Part shown: positions 17,708 to 25,684 of the stretch, in pieces
How the letters are laid out: every line of letters begins with the position of its first letter
Position numbering within the stretch: the stretch's first letter is position 1
NCBI RefSeq assembly: GCF_003075095.1
Contig: NZ_QCZF01000002.1
Span: 434,001-498,000 of the forward strand
DNA: 64,000 bases
Origin: Blastococcus litoris
GTDB taxonomy: Bacteria; Actinomycetota; Actinomycetes; Mycobacteriales; Geodermatophilaceae
Direction of reading: 5' to 3'
Position numbers and translations under genes: made by a program
Notes under the pieces: generated by a model
The model's database searches: none
What the model saw: the letters and a program-made list of their open reading frames with translations, nothing else
Told to the model about the DNA's origin: nothing

Positions 17708-18454
17708 ATGACCGGGACCACATCGCCGAGCGGCCTGCACCTGCCGAGGTACCTGCGCGAGCCGGACGCCACGCGGACGCCCGTCGGGTTCCCCGACTAC
17801 AAGAGCACCGGTCTCCGTGCGCCGCTGCGCACGCCGGTGGACCTGCCGCAGCGGCTCACCGAGATCACCGGCCCGGTGCTCGGCGAGGACCGCGTCCTGC
17901 CGACCGACGCCGACCTGACCCTCCGCAACGGCGGCGAGGCGGTCGGCCAGCGGATCCTCGTCCACGGCCGGGTGCTCGACAGCGACGGCCGCCCCGTGCC
18001 CGACGCCCTCGTCGAGGTGTGGCAGGCCAACGCCGGTGGGCGCTACCGGCACGTCGTCGACGTGTTCCCCGCGCCGCTGGACCCGCACTTCGACGGGCTG
18101 GGCCGGGTGGTCACCGACAGCCTCGGCCGGTACGAGTTCATGACGATCAAGCCCGGGGCCTACCCGTGGGGCAACCACCACAACGCCTGGCGGCCGGCGC
18201 ACATCCACTTCAGCCTCTTCGGCCGTGCGTTCACCCAGCGGCTGGTCACCCAGATGTACTTCCCGGACGACCCGCTGTTCGGCCAGGACCCGATCTTCAA
18301 CTCGATCCCGGCCGCGGCGCGCCACCGCGCGATCAGCCAGTTCAGCCTCGAGCGCACCGTGGACAACTGGGCGCTGGCCTTCGAGTGGAACATCGTGCTG
18401 CGCGGCACCGACCAGACCCCGTTCGAGACCGAGGACGACGGAGACGTGGCGTGA
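17708..18454 (+). CDS. pcaH: Protocatechuate 3,4-dioxygenase, beta subunit
   Basis: 248 residues. The ATG giving MTGTTSPSGLHLPRYLREPD is chosen; it lacks a Shine-Dalgarno but lies at the expected transcript start. The protein contains the intradiol dioxygenase core LVEVWQANAGGRYRHVVD (first Tyr ligand), LGRYEFMTIKPGAYPWGNHH (second Tyr) and WRPAHIHFSLFG (two His), which together hold the non-haem Fe(III). The enzyme cleaves protocatechuate between the hydroxyls to 3-carboxy-cis,cis-muconate, with PcaG as partner. It is the first gene of pcaHGBDC, divergent from the IclR gene. Confidence 0.96.
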   Translation: MTGTTSPSGLHLPRYLREPDATRTPVGFPDYKSTGLRAPLRTPVDLPQRLTEITGPVLGEDRVLPTDADLTLRNGGEAVGQRILVHGRVLDSDGRPVPDALVEVWQANAGGRYRHVVDVFPAPLDPHFDGLGRVVTDSLGRYEFMTIKPGAYPWGNHHNAWRPAHIHFSLFGRAFTQRLVTQMYFPDDPLFGQDPIFNSIPAAARHRAISQFSLERTVDNWALAFEWNIVLRGTDQTPFETEDDGDVA

Positions 18455-19101
18455 CCACCAACCCCCTGGACGTCCCCGACGTCACCGAGCCCTACCAGCC
18501 GCTCCCGGGCCGGAGCCGCACCACCGGCTTCCTCGAGGGGCCGTTGCGGCTGGGCACCAGCCCGAGCGCGACCGTCGGCCCCTACCTGGCCATCGGCCTC
18601 AGCTGGCCCGACGGCGAGCTGGCGGCCGCCGAGGGCACCCCGGGTGCCTTCTGGATCCGCGGGCGGATCTTCGACGGCGCCGGCGCGGTCGTCCCCGACG
18701 CGATGGTCGAGACGTGGCAGGCCGACCCCGACGGCGGGTTCCCGTCGCCGATGGACCCGCGCGGCGCGGCGTCCTACGAAGGCTTCCGCGGGTATGCGCG
18801 GGCGCAGACCAGCACCGGCGAGTACGCCGTGCACACGCTCAAGCCGGGCCGGGTGCCCGACGGCGAGGGCGGCCTGCAGGCCCCGCACATCGACGTCTCG
18901 GTGTTCGCCCGGGGACTGCTGGACCGGGTGGTCACGCGGATCTACTTCGCCGACGAGGCCGAGGCCAACGCGGAGGACGTCGTCCTGCGCGGGCTCGACG
19001 AGGGGCAGCGCGCCACCCTGCTCGCGGACAAGTCGGACGACGGCTACCGGTTCGACATCTACCTGCAGGGGGACCGGGAGACGGTCTTCTTCGCCGTATG
19101 A
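18451..19101 (+). CDS. pcaG: Protocatechuate 3,4-dioxygenase, alpha subunit
   Basis: 216 residues from a GTG that overlaps the pcaH stop (GTGA). It carries the intradiol dioxygenase fold (IRGRIFDGAGAVVPDAMVET; WQADPDGGFPSPMDPRG; ARAQTSTGEYAVHTLKPG; APHIDVSVFARGLLDRVVTR) but, as in other alpha subunits, not the full iron ligand set, which lies in PcaH. It forms the (alpha beta)Fe protomer with PcaH. Translational coupling with pcaH supports stoichiometric production. Confidence 0.95.
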   Translation: MTTNPLDVPDVTEPYQPLPGRSRTTGFLEGPLRLGTSPSATVGPYLAIGLSWPDGELAAAEGTPGAFWIRGRIFDGAGAVVPDAMVETWQADPDGGFPSPMDPRGAASYEGFRGYARAQTSTGEYAVHTLKPGRVPDGEGGLQAPHIDVSVFARGLLDRVVTRIYFADEAEANAEDVVLRGLDEGQRATLLADKSDDGYRFDIYLQGDRETVFFAV

Positions 19102-19123
19102 GCGGGTCCGGTAGGAAGGGCGC

Positions 19124-20449
19124 GTGAGCGGACTCTTCGACGGCACCTTCGCCCGCGGAGGAGCCTCCGCGGCCGTCTCCGACCCGGCCTGGCTCGACGC
19201 CCTGCTCGACGTCGAGGCGGCCCTGGCACGGGCGGCCGCCCGCACGGGGCTGGTGTCCACCACCGCGGCGGACGCCGTCACCGCGGTGTGCGCGGAGCCG
19301 GCGGGGCTGGACCTGGCGCGGGTGTTCGCGCAGGCGGCCGACGCCGGCAACCCCGTGCCGCCGCTGGTCCGGGTGCTGCAGGACGCCGTCGGCCCCGACG
19401 CCACACGGGCGGTGCACGTCGGCGCGACCAGCCAGGACGTCCTCGACACCGCGATGATGCTGGTCGCCCGCCGCGCCTTGGCCGCGATCGACCGCGACCT
19501 CGCGGTCGCCGCCGAGGCCGCAGCCGGCCTGGCGCGCACCCACCGGGACGACGTCGTCATGGGGCGCACGCTCATGCAGCAGGCGCTGCCCACCACGTTC
19601 GGCCTCAAGGCGGCCGGCTGGCTGGAGGGGCTCGAGGGGGCCCGTGCCCGTCTGATCGCCGTCGACGACTCCCTGCCGGTCCAGTACGGAGGCGCTGTCG
19701 GCACGCTGGCCGCCAGCGACGGGTCGGGCACCGACCTGCGCGCCGCCCTGGCCACCGAGCTCGGGTTCACCACCACACCGGTCGCGTGGCACACGGTCCG
19801 CCTGCCGATCGCCGACCTCGCCGGGGCCCTCGGAGCGACGGCGGGCGTGCTCGCCACCGTCGCGCTCGACGTCGTCCTGATGGCGCAGACCGAGGTCGGC
19901 GAGGTCAGCGAGGGGGCCGAGGGCCGGGGCGGGTCGTCGGCGATGCCGCACAAGCACAACCCGGTCGCCGCCATCTCCGCCCGCGCCTGCGCCCGCCGTG
20001 CGCCCGGGCTGGTGGGCACCCTCTTCGCCGCCATGGAGCAGGAGCACGAACGCTCCGCCGGGGCGTGGCACAGCGAGTGGCCCACCCTCGGTGAGCTGCT
20101 GACCGTCGTCGGCTCGGCGGCGGCGTGGCTGGCCGAGTGCCTGACCGGCCTGCGGGTCGACGTCGCCCGGATGGCCGCGGCCGTCGAGGCGGCCGGCGAC
20201 CCCGAGCTGGCCGGCGCGCTCGCCGACGCCCTCACGCCGTCCCTGGGCCGCGGCGCGGCGCACGACGCCGCCGCGGAGGCGGTTCGCGAGGCCCAGCGCT
20301 CGGGTCGGCCGCTCGCCGAGGTGGTCGCGCAGCGGCCGGACGTCGACGTGACCGGACTGCTCAGCGGCGGGCCGGACGTCGGCGAGGCCGCCGAGCAGGT
20401 CGACGCCGTCCTCGCCGCCTACGACGCCCGCACCGGAGGAGCCGCATGA
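19124..20449 (+). CDS. pcaB: 3-carboxy-cis,cis-muconate cycloisomerase
   Basis: 441 residues from a GTG, with GGTAGGAAGGG upstream. Fumarase/aspartase superfamily motifs are HVGATSQDVLDTAMMLVARR (around residue 105), GRTLMQQALPTTFGLKAAGW and the signature GGSSAMPHKHNPVAAISARA (around residue 270). The enzyme lactonises 3-carboxymuconate to 4-carboxymuconolactone. The stop overlaps the pcaD start by four bases. Confidence 0.95.
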   Translation: MSGLFDGTFARGGASAAVSDPAWLDALLDVEAALARAAARTGLVSTTAADAVTAVCAEPAGLDLARVFAQAADAGNPVPPLVRVLQDAVGPDATRAVHVGATSQDVLDTAMMLVARRALAAIDRDLAVAAEAAAGLARTHRDDVVMGRTLMQQALPTTFGLKAAGWLEGLEGARARLIAVDDSLPVQYGGAVGTLAASDGSGTDLRAALATELGFTTTPVAWHTVRLPIADLAGALGATAGVLATVALDVVLMAQTEVGEVSEGAEGRGGSSAMPHKHNPVAAISARACARRAPGLVGTLFAAMEQEHERSAGAWHSEWPTLGELLTVVGSAAAWLAECLTGLRVDVARMAAAVEAAGDPELAGALADALTPSLGRGAAHDAAAEAVREAQRSGRPLAEVVAQRPDVDVTGLLSGGPDVGEAAEQVDAVLAAYDARTGGAA

Positions 20450-21225
20450 CCGCCGTCGAGGTCTCGTACACCGAGGACGGCCCGGCCGACGCGCCGCTCG
20501 TCGTCCTCTCCAACTCCCTGGGCGCGACCCGGGCGATGTGGGACCCGCAGGTGCCGGCGCTGGCCGAGCGGTTCCGGGTGGTCACCTACGACACCCGCGG
20601 GCACGGGGAGTCCCCGGCGCCCGCGGGCCCCTACGACCTCGACGACCTGGTGGACGACGTCGTCGCGCTGCTGGACCGGCTCGGCGTCGACCGGGCGCAC
20701 GTCGCCGGGCTCTCGCTCGGCGGGATGACGGCGATGCGGCTGGCCGCCCGCGAGCCCAGCCGGGTGCAGAGCCTCGCCGTCCTGTGCAGCTCGGCCAAGG
20801 CCGATCCGCAGGGCTTCCTCGACCGCGCGGTCGCCGCGCGGGCGGGAGGCACGGCCCAGTTCGCGCCGACCGTGGTGGAGCGCTGGCTGACCCCGGCGTA
20901 CGCCGCGGAGCACCCCGACCTGGTCGCCCGGCTCGTCGCGATGATCGAGGGCGCCGACGACGAGGGCTACGCCGCCTGCTGCGAGGTGGTGGCAGGGCTC
21001 GACCTGCGCGAGGACCTCGGCCGGATCACCGCGCCGACCCTCGTCGTATCCGGCGCCGAGGACCCGGCCCTGCCGCCCGAGCACCAGCGGCTGATCGCCG
21101 ACGGCATCCCGGGCGCCGAGCTGCTGACCCTGAGCCCGGCCGCCCACCTGGCCAACCTCGAGCGCACGCTGGAGACCACCGGCGCGCTGCTCGGCCACCT
21201 CGACTCGGCAGGAGCGCCCGCATGA
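20446..21225 (+). CDS. pcaD: 3-oxoadipate enol-lactonase
   Basis: 259 residues of the alpha/beta-hydrolase fold: VLSNSLGATRAMWDPQVPAL (oxyanion region), RVVTYDTRGHGESPAPAGPY, VAGLSLGGMTAMRLAARE (nucleophile Ser around residue 94), and a C-terminal SPAAHLANLE with the catalytic His. It hydrolyses beta-ketoadipate enol-lactone to beta-ketoadipate. It is separate from PcaC but immediately upstream with an ATGA overlap; many actinobacteria encode the two as one fused PcaL, so this is the unfused state. Confidence 0.94.
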   Translation: MTAVEVSYTEDGPADAPLVVLSNSLGATRAMWDPQVPALAERFRVVTYDTRGHGESPAPAGPYDLDDLVDDVVALLDRLGVDRAHVAGLSLGGMTAMRLAAREPSRVQSLAVLCSSAKADPQGFLDRAVAARAGGTAQFAPTVVERWLTPAYAAEHPDLVARLVAMIEGADDEGYAACCEVVAGLDLREDLGRITAPTLVVSGAEDPALPPEHQRLIADGIPGAELLTLSPAAHLANLERTLETTGALLGHLDSAGAPA

Positions 21226-21614
21226 GCACGGACGACGAACGGCGCGAAGCGGGCATGCGGACCCGGCGGGAGGTGCTGGGCGACGCCCACGTCGACCGCG
21301 CCGTGGCCGCCACGACGCCCTTCACCGCCGACTTCCAGGACTTCATCACCCGCACCGCCTGGGGTGACCTCTGGCAGCGCCCGGGGCTGGCCCGCCGGGA
21401 CCGCAGCCTGATGACGCTGTCGATCACCATCGCGCTCCGGCACTGGGAGGAGTTCGCGCTGCACGTGCGGGCGGCCAAGAACAACGGCCTGACCGACGAG
21501 GAGATCGGCGAGGTCATCCAGCACGCCGCGATCTACGCCGGCGTCCCGGCGGCCAACCACGCCTTCAAGGTGGCGGCGCCGATCCTCGAGGAACTGCGCG
21601 GCACCTCCGGCTGA
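21222..21614 (+). CDS. pcaC: 4-carboxymuconolactone decarboxylase
   Basis: 130 residues, the normal length of a free-standing PcaC, starting MSTDDERREAGMRTRREVLG on an ATG overlapping pcaD. Family features are DFITRTAWGDLWQRPGLARR, SLMTLSITIALRHWEEFALH and GEVIQHAAIYAGVPAANHAF. It decarboxylates 4-carboxymuconolactone to the enol-lactone used by PcaD. It is the last gene of the operon. The later pca steps (CoA transferase and thiolase) are not in this window. Confidence 0.95.
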   Translation: MSTDDERREAGMRTRREVLGDAHVDRAVAATTPFTADFQDFITRTAWGDLWQRPGLARRDRSLMTLSITIALRHWEEFALHVRAAKNNGLTDEEIGEVIQHAAIYAGVPAANHAFKVAAPILEELRGTSG

Positions 21615-21619
21615 CCCGT

Positions 21620-21685
21620 CGGGTCATTTGTCGCCTGTCAGCCCCGCAGCGGGCTGGCTAGCGTCGAGGGCATCCGACCCTCGAC
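21620..21685 (+). promoter_or_regulatory. Promoter region of the CocE-type hydrolase with shared motif and operator-like palindrome
   Basis: CGGGTCATTTGTCGC at 21620-21634 recurs with one change, in the opposite orientation, at 42325-42339 in front of ligM. CAGCCC and GGGCTG form a small stem around 21639-21656. A possible -10 TAGCGT is at 21659-21664. GTCGAGGG at 21663-21670 and CCCTCGAC at 21678-21685 make a perfect 8-bp inverted repeat directly before the Shine-Dalgarno, at the expected transcription start, suitable for a repressor site. Confidence 0.4.
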
Positions 21686-21695
21686 GAGGAGAGCC

Positions 21696-23384
21696 GTGCC
21701 GTCCGACGACGTCGACCTCATCTTCCGCGCACCCCGCAGCACGCCGGAGTCCCGGGCGGGCCGCCCGCCGGAGCACCGGGTCGAGCGCCGTCCGGGCATG
21801 CTGATCGAGCGGGACATCGCCGTGCCCTACGGGCCGGACGGCCTCGTCCTGTACGTGGACGTGTACCGGCCCGACACCGAGGAGCCGGCGGCGCCGCTGA
21901 TCAGCTGGTCGCCCTACGGCAAGCACAACCCCGCGCCGATCGGCGTCATCTACCCGGCGGCGGGGGTGAAGCCGGAGCACACCGGTGAGCTGACCACGTT
22001 CGAGGCGCCCGACCCGGAGTACTGGGTGCCGCACGGCTACGCCATCGTGCTCGCCGACATCCCGGGCACCTGGTACTCGGAGGGGCGGGCGACGTACTGC
22101 TCCCCGCAGGAGGCGCGGGCCTTCGCCGACCTCGTCGAGTGGGCCGGCACCCAGCCGTGGAGCGCCGGCAAGGTCGGCCTGTCCGGCGTCTCCTACCTGA
22201 CCGTCTCGCAGTGGCGGGTCGCGGAGCTGAACCCGCCGCACCTGGCGGCCATCAACCCCTGGGAGGGCTGGAGCGACACCTACCGCGAGGTGGCCCGGCA
22301 CGGCGGCATCCCCGAGACCTCGTTCTGGCCCTACATCTGGGAACGCTGGGGGGCAAGCACCACTGAGGTCGAGGACCTCGAGACCGAGACGGCGGAGCAC
22401 CCGTTCTACGACTCGTTCTGGGCGTCGAAGAGCGCGCGGCTGGAGGCGGTCGAGGTCCCCGCGTTCGTGGTGGCCAGCTGGTCGGACCAGGGCCTGCACA
22501 GCCGCGGGACGCTGGAGGGCTTCCGGCGGATCTCGTCGCCGCAGAAGTGGCTCGAGGTCCACGGGCGGAAGAAGTGGGCCTACTACTACGAGCCCGAGAT
22601 GGTCGAACGGCAGCGGGCCTTCTTCGACCACTTCCTGCTCGGCCGGGACACCGGCGTCCAGGACTGGCCGCGGGTGCGCGTCGAGGTGCGCGAGGCCTAC
22701 GACCAGGGCACCTTCCGGACCGCCCGCGAATGGCCGTTGGAGGACGTCGAGTACCGGCGGCTCTACCTGCGGGCCGGGGACGGCTCCCTCGGCTGGGAAG
22801 CGCCGGCGGAGGAGGAGTCAGCGGCGTACTCCGGTCTGGGCAGCGGCCTGGCCCCGCGGCGCGCCACCTTCGAGATGCGCTTCGACGAGCCCGTCGAGCT
22901 GGTCGGGCACATCACGGCCGCCCTCCACGTGTCGACGACGGAGGGGGACGACATGGACGTGTTCGTCGCGCTCTTCAAGCTCGACGCCGACGGCCGGCAG
23001 GTCGGCTTCCCGTACTACGCGCAGTTCGAGGACGGCCCCGTCGCCGTCGGCTGGCAGCGCGCCTCGCACCGCGAGCTGGACCCGGAGCTGTCGACGGACT
23101 TCCTGCCCGTCCTCGCGCACCGGCGCGCGCTCCCGGTCGAGCCCGGGGAGCGCGCGCGGCTCGACGTCGAGGTGTGGCCGTCGGGCACCCGGTTCGAGGC
23201 CGGCGAGCGCCTGCTGCTGGTCGTGCAGGGCAGCGACATCATGCGGTACCCGAAGCCGCTGACCTACGCCCGTCACGAGGAGACGGTCAACCGCGGGACG
23301 CACCGGGTGCACACCGGCGGGCGGTTCGACTCCCACCTGCTGGTGCCCGTGGTCCCACGGGGGGACGACGTCAGTCGAGCGTGA
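21696..23384 (+). CDS. CocE/NonD-family serine hydrolase (X-Pro dipeptidyl-peptidase S15-like)
   Basis: 562 residues from a GTG with ACGAGGAGAG upstream. The S15 alpha/beta-hydrolase core includes LYVDVYRPDTEEPAAPLISW, the nucleophile region GKVGLSGVSYLTVSQW (GxSY, around residue 165), a helical cap, and FVVASWSDQGLHSRGTLEGF with acid and base residues. The C-terminal 220 residues form the jelly-roll domain of the family (FEMRFDEPVELVGHITAALH). No signal peptide is seen, so it is cytoplasmic. Relatives hydrolyse esters such as cocaine or cephalosporin esters; here an aromatic ester from plant material is a plausible substrate, but unproven. Its 3' end overlaps the convergent P450 gene by 14 bp. 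Confidence 0.85.
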   Translation: MPSDDVDLIFRAPRSTPESRAGRPPEHRVERRPGMLIERDIAVPYGPDGLVLYVDVYRPDTEEPAAPLISWSPYGKHNPAPIGVIYPAAGVKPEHTGELTTFEAPDPEYWVPHGYAIVLADIPGTWYSEGRATYCSPQEARAFADLVEWAGTQPWSAGKVGLSGVSYLTVSQWRVAELNPPHLAAINPWEGWSDTYREVARHGGIPETSFWPYIWERWGASTTEVEDLETETAEHPFYDSFWASKSARLEAVEVPAFVVASWSDQGLHSRGTLEGFRRISSPQKWLEVHGRKKWAYYYEPEMVERQRAFFDHFLLGRDTGVQDWPRVRVEVREAYDQGTFRTAREWPLEDVEYRRLYLRAGDGSLGWEAPAEEESAAYSGLGSGLAPRRATFEMRFDEPVELVGHITAALHVSTTEGDDMDVFVALFKLDADGRQVGFPYYAQFEDGPVAVGWQRASHRELDPELSTDFLPVLAHRRALPVEPGERARLDVEVWPSGTRFEAGERLLLVVQGSDIMRYPKPLTYARHEETVNRGTHRVHTGGRFDSHLLVPVVPRGDDVSRA

Positions 23385-24582
23385 TCCGCACCGGGATGCT
23401 CTCCCAGGCGCGCAGCGTGTTGTTGTGGTGCCGCTTCGTCGGGCCGTCGAGCTCGATCGTCCGCACCCGACGGGCCAGCGCGGTCACCAGGGTCGCCGCC
23501 TCCAGGCGCGCCACGTGCTGGCCGACGCACTGGTGGATGCCCATGCCGAACCCGACGTGGCCCGACGGGTCCCGCGACAGGTCGAAGGCGTCCGGGTCCG
23601 CCCAGCGCCGCGGATCGCGGTTGGCGGCGGCCAGGAACATCAGGATCTTGCGGCCCTCGGGAACCACGACGTCGCCGACGCGGACGTCGGTGGTGGCCGT
23701 CCGGAAGAAGGTCTGCACCGGCGACTCCCAGCGCACCGCCTCGTCGAAGGCGACCCGGGCCAGGCCCGGGTCCTCGCGCACGCGCTGCCACTGGTCGGGG
23801 TTGGTCGCGAAGGCGTAGAGGACGGCGGAGATGCCGTGCACCGTCGTGTCGACGCCGGCGGTGAGCAGCGACCGCACGGCGAGCGGGGCCTGCTCCGGGG
23901 TGATGTCGCCGCGGTCGGACGCCGCCCAGATGTCCGCACCGAAACCGGTGGGGTTCAGCACGTCCCGCTGGCACTGCGTGTTCACCCAGGCCGAGAGCTC
24001 GGCGACCCTCGGCGCGCCCTTCTGCACGAGGTCGTTGTCCGGCCCGAAGGCGTTGAAGGCGTGGTCGCCGTAGGGGAGCAGGTTCTCCCGCCCCGTCTTC
24101 TGGATCCCCACCGCGTCGGGGAAGACGCGCAGCGGGAACGTGGCGGCCAGGTCCGCGACGGCGTCCAGCGTCGTCCCGCGGGCGAGGACCTCGTCGACCA
24201 GCGCATCGGCGTCGGCCGCCCAGCCGTCGTGCAGCCGGCGCAGGGCGCGCGGGCCGAGCACCTTCTGCAGCACCCGGCGGGGCGCGTCGTGCTTGGGCGG
24301 GTCGGCCTCCAGGACGATGCTCGGCGGCCGCCACGGCTTCTCGTAGCGGAAGTTGGACATCCCGACGCCCGCCGCCGACTGGAAGGCCTGCCAGTCGACC
24401 AGCGCCGCGTACGTCTCGTCGTAGCGGGCCACGGCGAAGATGTCGTAGCGGTTCAGGTAGACGACCGGCCCGGCCTCGCGCAGTTCCTCGTGCATCGGGA
24501 GGGGGTCCTCGAGCACCTCGTGGCTGAACGGGTCGACGTCGCTCGTCGGCACCGCGGTGGGCGCCTGGGCAGTGGCGGTCAT
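23371..24582 (-). CDS. Cytochrome P450, CYP199A-type p-methoxybenzoate O-demethylase
   Basis: 403 residues closely resembling CYP199A2/A4. Conserved family segments are LREAGPVVYLNRYDIFAVAR, GVGMSNFRYEKPWRPPSIVL (Arg and Ser that hold the benzoate carboxylate), HAFNAFGPDNDL and AVRSLLTAGVDTTV (Arg-Ser plus the Asp-Thr oxygen-activation pair), VQTFFRTATTDV, the EAVRWES K-helix and the haem loop VGFGMGIHQCVGQ with Cys352. At the position of a Ser in the RSLLSAG segment of CYP199A4 this protein has Thr. It would demethylate 4-methoxybenzoate (p-anisate) and perhaps veratrate, releasing formaldehyde and giving 4-hydroxybenzoate for PobA. Its electron partner is the reductase gene just upstream on the same strand. 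Confidence 0.93.
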   Translation of the reverse strand: MTATAQAPTAVPTSDVDPFSHEVLEDPLPMHEELREAGPVVYLNRYDIFAVARYDETYAALVDWQAFQSAAGVGMSNFRYEKPWRPPSIVLEADPPKHDAPRRVLQKVLGPRALRRLHDGWAADADALVDEVLARGTTLDAVADLAATFPLRVFPDAVGIQKTGRENLLPYGDHAFNAFGPDNDLVQKGAPRVAELSAWVNTQCQRDVLNPTGFGADIWAASDRGDITPEQAPLAVRSLLTAGVDTTVHGISAVLYAFATNPDQWQRVREDPGLARVAFDEAVRWESPVQTFFRTATTDVRVGDVVVPEGRKILMFLAAANRDPRRWADPDAFDLSRDPSGHVGFGMGIHQCVGQHVARLEAATLVTALARRVRTIELDGPTKRHHNNTLRAWESIPVRITLD

Positions 24583-24583
24583 G

Positions 24584-24622
24584 TTTCCTCCCGGAGGAGG
24601 GACTTCCCGTACAGGAAGTCCC
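24584..24622 (-). promoter_or_regulatory. Intercistronic hairpins between the P450 reductase and P450 genes
   Basis: GGGACTTCC at 24599-24607 and GGAAGTCCC at 24614-24622 form a perfect 9-bp stem with a 6-nt loop in the 45-bp gap of the two-gene operon. Next to it, at about 24585-24597, TCCTCC and GGAGGA pair around one base, and on the minus strand this includes the GGAGG Shine-Dalgarno of the P450. The structures could stabilise one segment of the transcript or adjust P450 translation relative to the reductase. They could also partly terminate transcription. Confidence 0.55.
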
Positions 24623-24627
24623 GTGGG

Positions 24628-25605
24628 TCAGAGGTCGAGGACGAGGCGCTCGTCGCGCGAGCGGGAGACGCAGACGTACATGCAGTCGTCGGCCTCGCGC
24701 TCGTCGTCGTCGAGCAGGGCGTCGCGGTGATCGGGCCGGCCGGCGAGGACCGTGGTCTCGCAGGTGCCGCAGACGCCGCGGCGGCACGAGGAGAGGACCT
24801 CCACGCCCACCCGGTTGAGCGCCTCCAGCACGGTCAGGTCGGGGGTCACCGTCACGGTCGTGCCCGACCGCGCCAGCTCGACCTCGAACGGCGCGGTCCG
24901 CACCGGCGCACCGGCCTCCTCCGCGACGAACCGCTCGGTGCGCAGCGTGTGCGGCGGCCAGCCGGTGCAGGTCCGCTCCATGGCCGCGAGCAGGGGCCCG
25001 GGTCCGCAGGCGTAGATGCGGACGCCGTCCCGCGGTCCGCCGAGGAAGCCGGCCAGGTCCAGCAGGCCGTGCTCGTCCTCGGGCCGCACCAGGACCCGGT
25101 CCCCGTAGCCCTCGAGCTCCCCGAGGAAGGCCATCGAGCCGCGTCGCCGCCCGCCGTAGAGCAGCTGCCAGTCGGCGCCGAGCATCTCTGCCTGCCGCAC
25201 CATCGGCAGGATCGGCGTGATGCCGATGCCCCCGGCCACGAACAGGTAGCGCTGCGAGGGCACGAGCGGGAAGTTGTTCCGCGGGCCGCCGACGCCCACG
25301 AGGTCGCCCACCTGCAGGGAGTCGTGGACGTAGCTCGAGCCCCCGCGGCCGGCCGGCTCCAGCAGCACGCCCACGCGGTAGGTGAGCGGGTCCCACCGGT
25401 CGCCGCACAGCGAGTACTGCCGGGTCATGCCGTTGGGCAGGACGAGGTCGATGTGCGAGCCCGGCGTCCAGTCGCGCAGCCGCCCGCCGGACGGCGCGGC
25501 GAGGTCGAGGGTGAGCACCCCCTCGGCCTGCATCGTCTTGGCCGTCACGCGCAGCATGGCGACGTCGGCGCCCACCGGGGTCGGAGCGGGGGAGACGGCG
25601 GTCAT
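24628..25605 (-). CDS. Phthalate-dioxygenase-reductase-type flavin/2Fe-2S oxidoreductase, P450 partner
   Basis: 325 residues. The ATG giving MTAVSPAPTPVGADVAMLRV is preferred to a GTG three codons upstream. Order of domains: flavin-binding barrel (HIDLVLPNGMTRQYSLCGDR, the RxYS flavin motif), NAD domain (YLFVAGGIGITPILPMVRQA; RIYACGPGPLLAAMERTC), then a C-terminal plant-type 2Fe-2S ferredoxin with SSCRRGVCGTCETTVLAGRP (CX4CX2C) and a last Cys in DDCMYVCVSRS. This one-protein chain supplies NAD(P)H electrons to the P450. Proteobacterial CYP199A enzymes instead use a separate ferredoxin and reductase, so the pairing is distinctive. Confidence 0.9.
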   Translation of the reverse strand: MTAVSPAPTPVGADVAMLRVTAKTMQAEGVLTLDLAAPSGGRLRDWTPGSHIDLVLPNGMTRQYSLCGDRWDPLTYRVGVLLEPAGRGGSSYVHDSLQVGDLVGVGGPRNNFPLVPSQRYLFVAGGIGITPILPMVRQAEMLGADWQLLYGGRRRGSMAFLGELEGYGDRVLVRPEDEHGLLDLAGFLGGPRDGVRIYACGPGPLLAAMERTCTGWPPHTLRTERFVAEEAGAPVRTAPFEVELARSGTTVTVTPDLTVLEALNRVGVEVLSSCRRGVCGTCETTVLAGRPDHRDALLDDDEREADDCMYVCVSRSRDERLVLDL

Positions 25606-25684
25606 GGGGACCACGGTGGCCCGTCGGAGTGTGATCCGGGAAACATGCTCTCAATGGATGGGAGACCCGTGCCACACTGCTCCC

